From the NCBI GenBank assembly GCA_024763435.1, contig JANTFN010000043.1:1-10711 (forward strand): a stretch of DNA of 10,711 bases. The letters run 5' to 3'. Shown one piece after another: positions 7,380 through 10,711 of the stretch (within the stretch, counting starts at the first letter, position 1; each line of letters starts with the position of its first letter). The position numbers and the translations under genes were made by a program. Under the pieces are notes generated by a model. The model saw only the letters and a list, made by a program, of their open reading frames with translations. It had not been told where the DNA came from and ran no database searches. The DNA comes from Thermodesulfobacteriota bacterium. Its GTDB lineage: Bacteria; Desulfobacterota; S145-22.

Positions 7380-7637
7380 ATGTCTGAATCAACTAAAAAA
7401 AATACCGACAAAAAAACAGTCAAGGGGAGAACATCCGGGCAGTTCCGGTGCCTGTACTGCTTCAAGCGGATTACAGCGCCTCCCGGCGCGAAGTCAACGA
7501 CCTGCCCCCATTGCGGGTATGCCTGGCGAATCTCCTGGTTCAGCCCGGGAGAACCCAGAATCCGCGGACCCGTATGGGAAAATAACGAAGCAATGACCCG
7601 GAAAATCATGGCGGAAAGCAAAGGAGGAAGTAAATAA
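7380..7637 (+). CDS. Small zinc-ribbon / rubredoxin-like protein, function unknown
   Basis: The protein has 85 residues, with a lysine-rich polar N-terminus (1-20), a metal-knuckle pair C24-x2-C27 and C42-x2-C45, then a tail with no predicted membrane segment or signal peptide. The two CxxC knuckles 14 residues apart fit a single zinc ribbon. The second knuckle CPHCGYAW is typical of zinc ribbons; rubredoxin-type iron binding is less likely at this spacing. ATG 7380 is preceded by ACAGGAGG with 5-base spacing. Its stop TAA (7635-7637) shares its last A with the ATG of the AOR gene, so the two are probably translationally coupled. Possible jobs are an assembly factor or accessory subunit for the AOR, or a regulator. 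None can be shown from sequence alone. Confidence 0.78.
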   Translation: MSESTKKNTDKKTVKGRTSGQFRCLYCFKRITAPPGAKSTTCPHCGYAWRISWFSPGEPRIRGPVWENNEAMTRKIMAESKGGSK

Positions 7638-9544
7638 TGGCGTTAAAACGTAAAATTGCCTATATTGATCTGACAAACAGGACGGTGAAAACGGCGTCCA
7701 TCCCCATCGAACTGCGAAAGAAATTCCTGGGCGGAAGGGGTCTGGATATGTATCTCCTGTACAACCACATGGAGCCGGGCGCGGACGCCCTCGGACCGGG
7801 AAACGTGGCCCTTGTCAGCGCGGGCCTGCTTGTGGGAACGCTCGCCTCCGCGTCCGCCAGAATCCATCTCGCCGGAAAATCACCTTTGACCGGGTTCATC
7901 GGATCCGCGAATTGCGGCGGCTTTTTCGCCCCGGAAATGCGTCTCGCGGGATTTGACCACCTCGTTATCAAAGGCAAGGCAGACAAACCTGTTTACCTCT
8001 GGATTCATAACGGCGACATCGAAATTCGAGACGCCGGCCACCTGTGGGGACACAATGCCCAGGACAGCCAGACCCTAATCCGTGAAGAGTTGGGAGATGA
8101 TGACATTCAGTCCCTGACTATCGGCGTAGCGGGTGAAAACCTGGTCCGTTTTTCCTGCGTCATGACCTCGATGAAAAATGCCGCGGGAAGAACCGGCATC
8201 GGCGCCATCTGGGGCTCCAAAAACCTCAAGGCCGTCGCCGCGCGCGGGACAATGGACATCGGCATCGCCCATCCCGAAGAGGCCCTCGATTACAACAAGG
8301 AGATTATCACACAGGTTACCTCCGCCAAGGTCTCCAAAACGATGCAGAAGCTGGGAACCATGTTCATCTGGGGAACAACCAACACGACAGGCCTGGTAAG
8401 GGTGAGAAATTTCCAGTCCAACCAGATTCCCCACGCGGACGACATCGAGCCTGAATCCATTGAAGAAGAAATGATCGGCACAGCCGGTTGCTTCGGGTGC
8501 CAGGTCCACTGCCGCGGGCGATATTTTATCAAAGGCGGCCCCTATTCAGGGACCTATGCCGAAGGCCCGGAATACACCTCGCTCGGCGCCTTTGGCGCGG
8601 AGGTTGGGTGCACCAGCAAACAAACCGTCCTCGTAGGCAACCACCTCGTCAACAGTTACGGGATGGACACCCTTGAAACGGGCAGCATGATTGCCTGGGC
8701 CATGGAACTCTTTGAAAAGGGTATCCTGACCGAAAAAGACACGAACGGATTAGATTTGAGCTTCGGCAATAATGACGCCGTCATCGAGGCCGTCAACCAG
8801 ATTGCCCATCGGGAAGGGATTGGCGATATTCTCGCCGAAGGCCCCCTGCGGGCAGCGGAAAAAATCGGCCAGAATTCCATTCAATACCTTATCCACGTTA
8901 AAGGGATGAGCAATCTCCACTCTGACGAAAGGCCCACACCCGCCCTGTCTCTGAATATCGCCACGGCGTCACGCGGTGCCGACCACCTGCGAAGCCGGCC
9001 TGCCATCGACCTCTATCACCTGCCGGAAAAAGTCCTGAGAAAAATCTTCGGCAATCCCGTTCCCTATGATGGCCCGTTGACATCCGATTTCCGGGATTAC
9101 GAGGGAAAACCCTGGGAGGTCATCTGGCAGGAAATGTGTTACGGGGCCGTTGATTGTCTGGGAATTTGCAAATATCACACCGTATTTCTCGGTCCCAATA
9201 TGCCCAATTTCGATGAATGGTCAAAACTCATCTATCTCAACACGGGCCTTGAACTCTCTCCGAAAGATATCTGGGACAGCGCCGAGCGCTGTTATACCCT
9301 GGAAAAACTTTTTAACCTGAGAGAGGGCCAGACGCGTGACATGGACTGGCTGCCAGATAGATATTTCGATGAACCCACAGACAAAGGCCTCCCCGTTGTG
9401 CGGGGACGTTCCATCGACCGTGAAAAATTTACAAAGATGATTGATGAATATTACAAACTTCATGAATGGGATAAAAAAGGTATTCCTAAAAAGGCAAAAC
9501 TTGAAAGTCTTGGATTGAACAACGAACCTTCCCATCAACTGTAA
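7637..9544 (+). CDS. Tungsten-type aldehyde:ferredoxin oxidoreductase (AOR family), catalytic subunit
   Basis: This 635-residue protein matches the AOR family along its whole length. AOR enzymes hold a bis-pterin tungsten (or molybdenum) centre and one [4Fe-4S] cluster. The N-terminal AOR domain shows FLGGRGLDMYLLY, SPLTGFIGSANCGG and the block MTSMKNAAGRTGIGAIWGSKNLKAV. Cluster cysteines are C285, C288 and C292 (CFGCQVHC) with the fourth at C511 in DCLGICKY, matching Pyrococcus AOR C288/C291/C295/C494 in pattern (recalled). Pterin-ligand aspartates would be D344 (MDTLETG) and D506. Reactions in the family include aldehyde oxidation to acid, acid reduction, and, in BamB, benzoyl-CoA ring reduction. 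With the adjacent ferredoxin-like gene it resembles the AorB/AorA pair of Aromatoleum or BamB/BamC; sequence reading alone does not settle the substrate. RBS AAGGAGG is at 7621-7627, and the start overlaps the preceding stop by one base. Confidence 0.92.
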   Translation: MALKRKIAYIDLTNRTVKTASIPIELRKKFLGGRGLDMYLLYNHMEPGADALGPGNVALVSAGLLVGTLASASARIHLAGKSPLTGFIGSANCGGFFAPEMRLAGFDHLVIKGKADKPVYLWIHNGDIEIRDAGHLWGHNAQDSQTLIREELGDDDIQSLTIGVAGENLVRFSCVMTSMKNAAGRTGIGAIWGSKNLKAVAARGTMDIGIAHPEEALDYNKEIITQVTSAKVSKTMQKLGTMFIWGTTNTTGLVRVRNFQSNQIPHADDIEPESIEEEMIGTAGCFGCQVHCRGRYFIKGGPYSGTYAEGPEYTSLGAFGAEVGCTSKQTVLVGNHLVNSYGMDTLETGSMIAWAMELFEKGILTEKDTNGLDLSFGNNDAVIEAVNQIAHREGIGDILAEGPLRAAEKIGQNSIQYLIHVKGMSNLHSDERPTPALSLNIATASRGADHLRSRPAIDLYHLPEKVLRKIFGNPVPYDGPLTSDFRDYEGKPWEVIWQEMCYGAVDCLGICKYHTVFLGPNMPNFDEWSKLIYLNTGLELSPKDIWDSAERCYTLEKLFNLREGQTRDMDWLPDRYFDEPTDKGLPVVRGRSIDREKFTKMIDEYYKLHEWDKKGIPKKAKLESLGLNNEPSHQL

Positions 9545-9567
9545 AAGATATTTCGGAGGAAATTTAC

Positions 9568-10068
9568 ATGTCTAAAATCCTGGTCATAGATCACGAAAAA
9601 TGCACAGGGTGCAGGTTGTGCGAACTGGTCTGCTCCGTAAAGCACGAGCGGGTCAGTAACCCTTACCGTGCGCGGATAAAAATCGTAAAGTGGGAGATGG
9701 CGGGTAAAATTATCCCCGTCGTCTGCCAGCAGTGCGAGGATGCCCCCTGCATGGGCGTCTGCCCTGTTAACGCCCTTTCAAGAAATGCCGAAACTGGCGC
9801 GGTCGAGATTGATTATGACGTGTGTATCGGGTGCCGGATGTGCATGAATGCCTGTCCCTTCGGCGCGATGGGGTACGACTGGGTCAACAGCCACGTCATC
9901 AAATGCGACCTCTGCGGCGGCGATCCCCAGTGCGCGAGATTCTGTGAAACCGGCGCGATTCAATATGTGGAAAAAGCCACGCTGGGCGCCCTTAAACAGC
10001 GAAAAGGCGCGGCCGCCCTTGCCGAAGTCATGACAAAAGTGAGTACCGCTTATTCCGAAGCGGGGTAA
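9568..10068 (+). CDS. Ferredoxin-like electron-transfer protein with four [4Fe-4S] clusters (AorA/BamC/HybA-like)
   Basis: This 166-residue cytoplasmic protein has no signal peptide. Sixteen cysteines fall into four sets: C12/C15/C18/C22, C53/C56/C61/C65, C86/C89/C92/C96 and C113/C116/C122/C126. That is the layout of DmsB/HybA-type 4Fe-4S proteins and can bind four cubane clusters. Such proteins act as wires between a molybdenum/tungsten enzyme and a further acceptor or donor. Positioned 23 bases after the AOR gene with a GGAGGA site (9556-9561), it is almost certainly the AOR electron-transfer subunit. A flavoprotein subunit (AorC-like, or BamDEF-like bifurcation partners) is not seen in the window, so the final electron partner is unknown. 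Residues ~127-166 form an Ala/Lys-rich helical tail without cysteines. Confidence 0.92.
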   Translation: MSKILVIDHEKCTGCRLCELVCSVKHERVSNPYRARIKIVKWEMAGKIIPVVCQQCEDAPCMGVCPVNALSRNAETGAVEIDYDVCIGCRMCMNACPFGAMGYDWVNSHVIKCDLCGGDPQCARFCETGAIQYVEKATLGALKQRKGAAALAEVMTKVSTAYSEAG

Positions 10069-10093
10069 ACAAACAAAGCGGCGGGATTGAAAA

Positions 10094-10125
10094 TGCCTTT
10101 GGACGCGGATTACCGCGTCCGGGCA
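10094..10125. repeat. Hairpin in the gap before the HAD gene
   Basis: GGACGCGG (10101-10108) and CCGCGTCC (10113-10120) form a perfect 8-bp stem with an ATTA loop. TGCC (10094-10097) and GGCA (10122-10125) can extend it across small bulges, and GCGGG (10081-10085) can pair with CCCGC (10146-10150) further out. It sits 26 bases after the ferredoxin stop. No T-run follows, so it is either a Rho-dependent/weak terminator stem or an mRNA 3'-end protecting structure separating the AOR operon from the HAD gene. Confidence 0.6.
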
Positions 10126-10166
10126 CTACGTTCGCTCGTTTAAAACCCGCTGACACGGAGAAAAAA

Positions 10167-10711
10167 ATGAAGGCGCAATCACCCGCCGGTGTTATTTTTG
10201 ACCTCGAAGGCACACTTGTCGATTTCCAGTGGAAGATTGCGGAGGCCGTAGCGGAAGTAAAGGAAAAGATCGGAGAATGGAACTGGACAGCGCCCCTTGC
10301 CGATATTCGGGACTACGCGCAACTCTACAACACAGGCATCAAAATCGCCCCTAGATCTGATGAAAAAGAGCGTTTTTTAACCGTCATCAATGAAATTTAT
10401 GACACCTACGACAAAGACGCCCTCACCCGCTGGGAACCCCAGCCGTTTGCGCGAGAGCTGCTTGAAGCCCTGAAGGCCAAACAGACACCCATCGCCCTCT
10501 GCTCCAACGTAGGACGCAAGGCCATGGATGGTGTGCTTCTCCTTTATGGATGGAACAGGCGGTTCGACGTCTCGCTTTCAAGAGATGAGGTTCGGTTCCT
10601 CAAACCGGAACCGGAAGGGCTTGAAAGAACCATCGAATTACTGCACTTGTCGCCGAGGGAAGTCCTCTTCATCGGCGACAGTCAGACCGATATCCGAACG
10701 GCGAGGAAGGT
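10167..10711 (+). CDS. HAD-superfamily phosphatase-like protein (phosphoglycolate-phosphatase type), 3' truncated by window edge
   Basis: An open frame of 181 codons runs from ATG 10167 (CGGAG at 10156-10160) off the right edge with no stop. HAD motifs are in order: motif I GVIFDLEGTLVD with nucleophile D12, motif II ALCSN with S113, motif III LKPEPEG with K146, and motif IV FIGDSQTD with D171 and D175. A helical cap lies between residues ~20 and 95. Motif I reads D-x-E instead of the usual D-x-D, so E14 would replace the general acid/base Asp. Enolase-phosphatase E1 also uses DxE, so activity is not excluded. HAD proteins hydrolyse phosphoesters, and Thauera phenylphosphate carboxylase has a HAD-like delta subunit (PpcD). 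A role on an aryl phosphate is therefore attractive here, but housekeeping phosphoglycolate clearance is equally possible. Probably about 30-40 residues are missing. Confidence 0.85.
   Translation, partial: MKAQSPAGVIFDLEGTLVDFQWKIAEAVAEVKEKIGEWNWTAPLADIRDYAQLYNTGIKIAPRSDEKERFLTVINEIYDTYDKDALTRWEPQPFARELLEALKAKQTPIALCSNVGRKAMDGVLLLYGWNRRFDVSLSRDEVRFLKPEPEGLERTIELLHLSPREVLFIGDSQTDIRTARK

Noticed and set aside
10121..10150. Possible repeat or attachment site reading CACTACGTTCGCTCGTTT
   Set aside because: No second copy is visible in the window, and no integrase or tRNA gene lies nearby.
1..10711. CRISPR array, tRNA/rRNA genes, insertion sequences
   Set aside because: I saw no regularly spaced direct repeats, cloverleaf-like genes, transposase motifs or terminal inverted repeats flanking a transposase.

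Overview
The window is a densely packed, single-strand (+) gene cluster that looks like an anaerobic aromatic-compound catabolic island. It most likely comes from a strictly anaerobic, Desulfobacterota-like bacterium (sulfate reducer, metal reducer or syntroph). This rests on gene content, not on a taxonomic marker. A split PEP-synthase-like phosphotransferase, a UbiD-family (de)carboxylase, an aryl/acyl-AMP ligase, a tungsten-type aldehyde:ferredoxin oxidoreductase (AOR) and a 4x[4Fe-4S] ferredoxin-like protein all sit together. There are no rRNA or tRNA genes, CRISPR arrays, transposases or integrases.

Layout. (1) 1-1582: a protein truncated at the left edge, made of a substrate-binding region plus the phospho-histidine (PEP-mobile) domain. 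It resembles the alpha subunit of phenylphosphate synthase. (2) 1655-2722: the matching separate ATP-binding (PPDK_N) subunit; a perfect hairpin lies between the two genes. (3) A 155-base gap holds a good sigma70-type promoter, followed by a UbiD-family enzyme at 2878-4293 with all expected prFMN/metal and catalytic residues. (4) A 162-base gap is filled by a large nested inverted repeat. (5) 4456-6111 is an adenylate-forming ligase. It is immediately followed by a Tm-1-like/UPF0261 protein best started at a TTG at 6113, then a small zinc-ribbon protein (7380-7637), an AOR (7637-9544) that shares one base with the zinc-ribbon gene, and a 16-cysteine ferredoxin-like protein (9568-10068). (6) After a hairpin-bearing gap, a HAD-superfamily phosphatase-like gene starts at 10167 and runs off the right edge.

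How they may work together (inference). The two-subunit kinase would phosphorylate a phenolic compound (phenol, catechol or similar). The UbiD enzyme would carboxylate the aryl phosphate to a hydroxybenzoate, and the ligase would activate that acid, probably to a CoA thioester. The AOR plus 4x[4Fe-4S] partner would perform a low-potential oxidation or reduction of an aromatic aldehyde/acid or a related intermediate. The HAD protein recalls the HAD-type delta subunit of Thauera phenylphosphate carboxylase, but has a Glu where the second motif-I Asp normally sits. The UPF0261 protein and the zinc-ribbon protein have no assigned role in this pathway and are the most novel part of the cluster. The prFMN synthase (UbiX), the third phenylphosphate synthase subunit (PpsC) and a ring reductase are not in the window.
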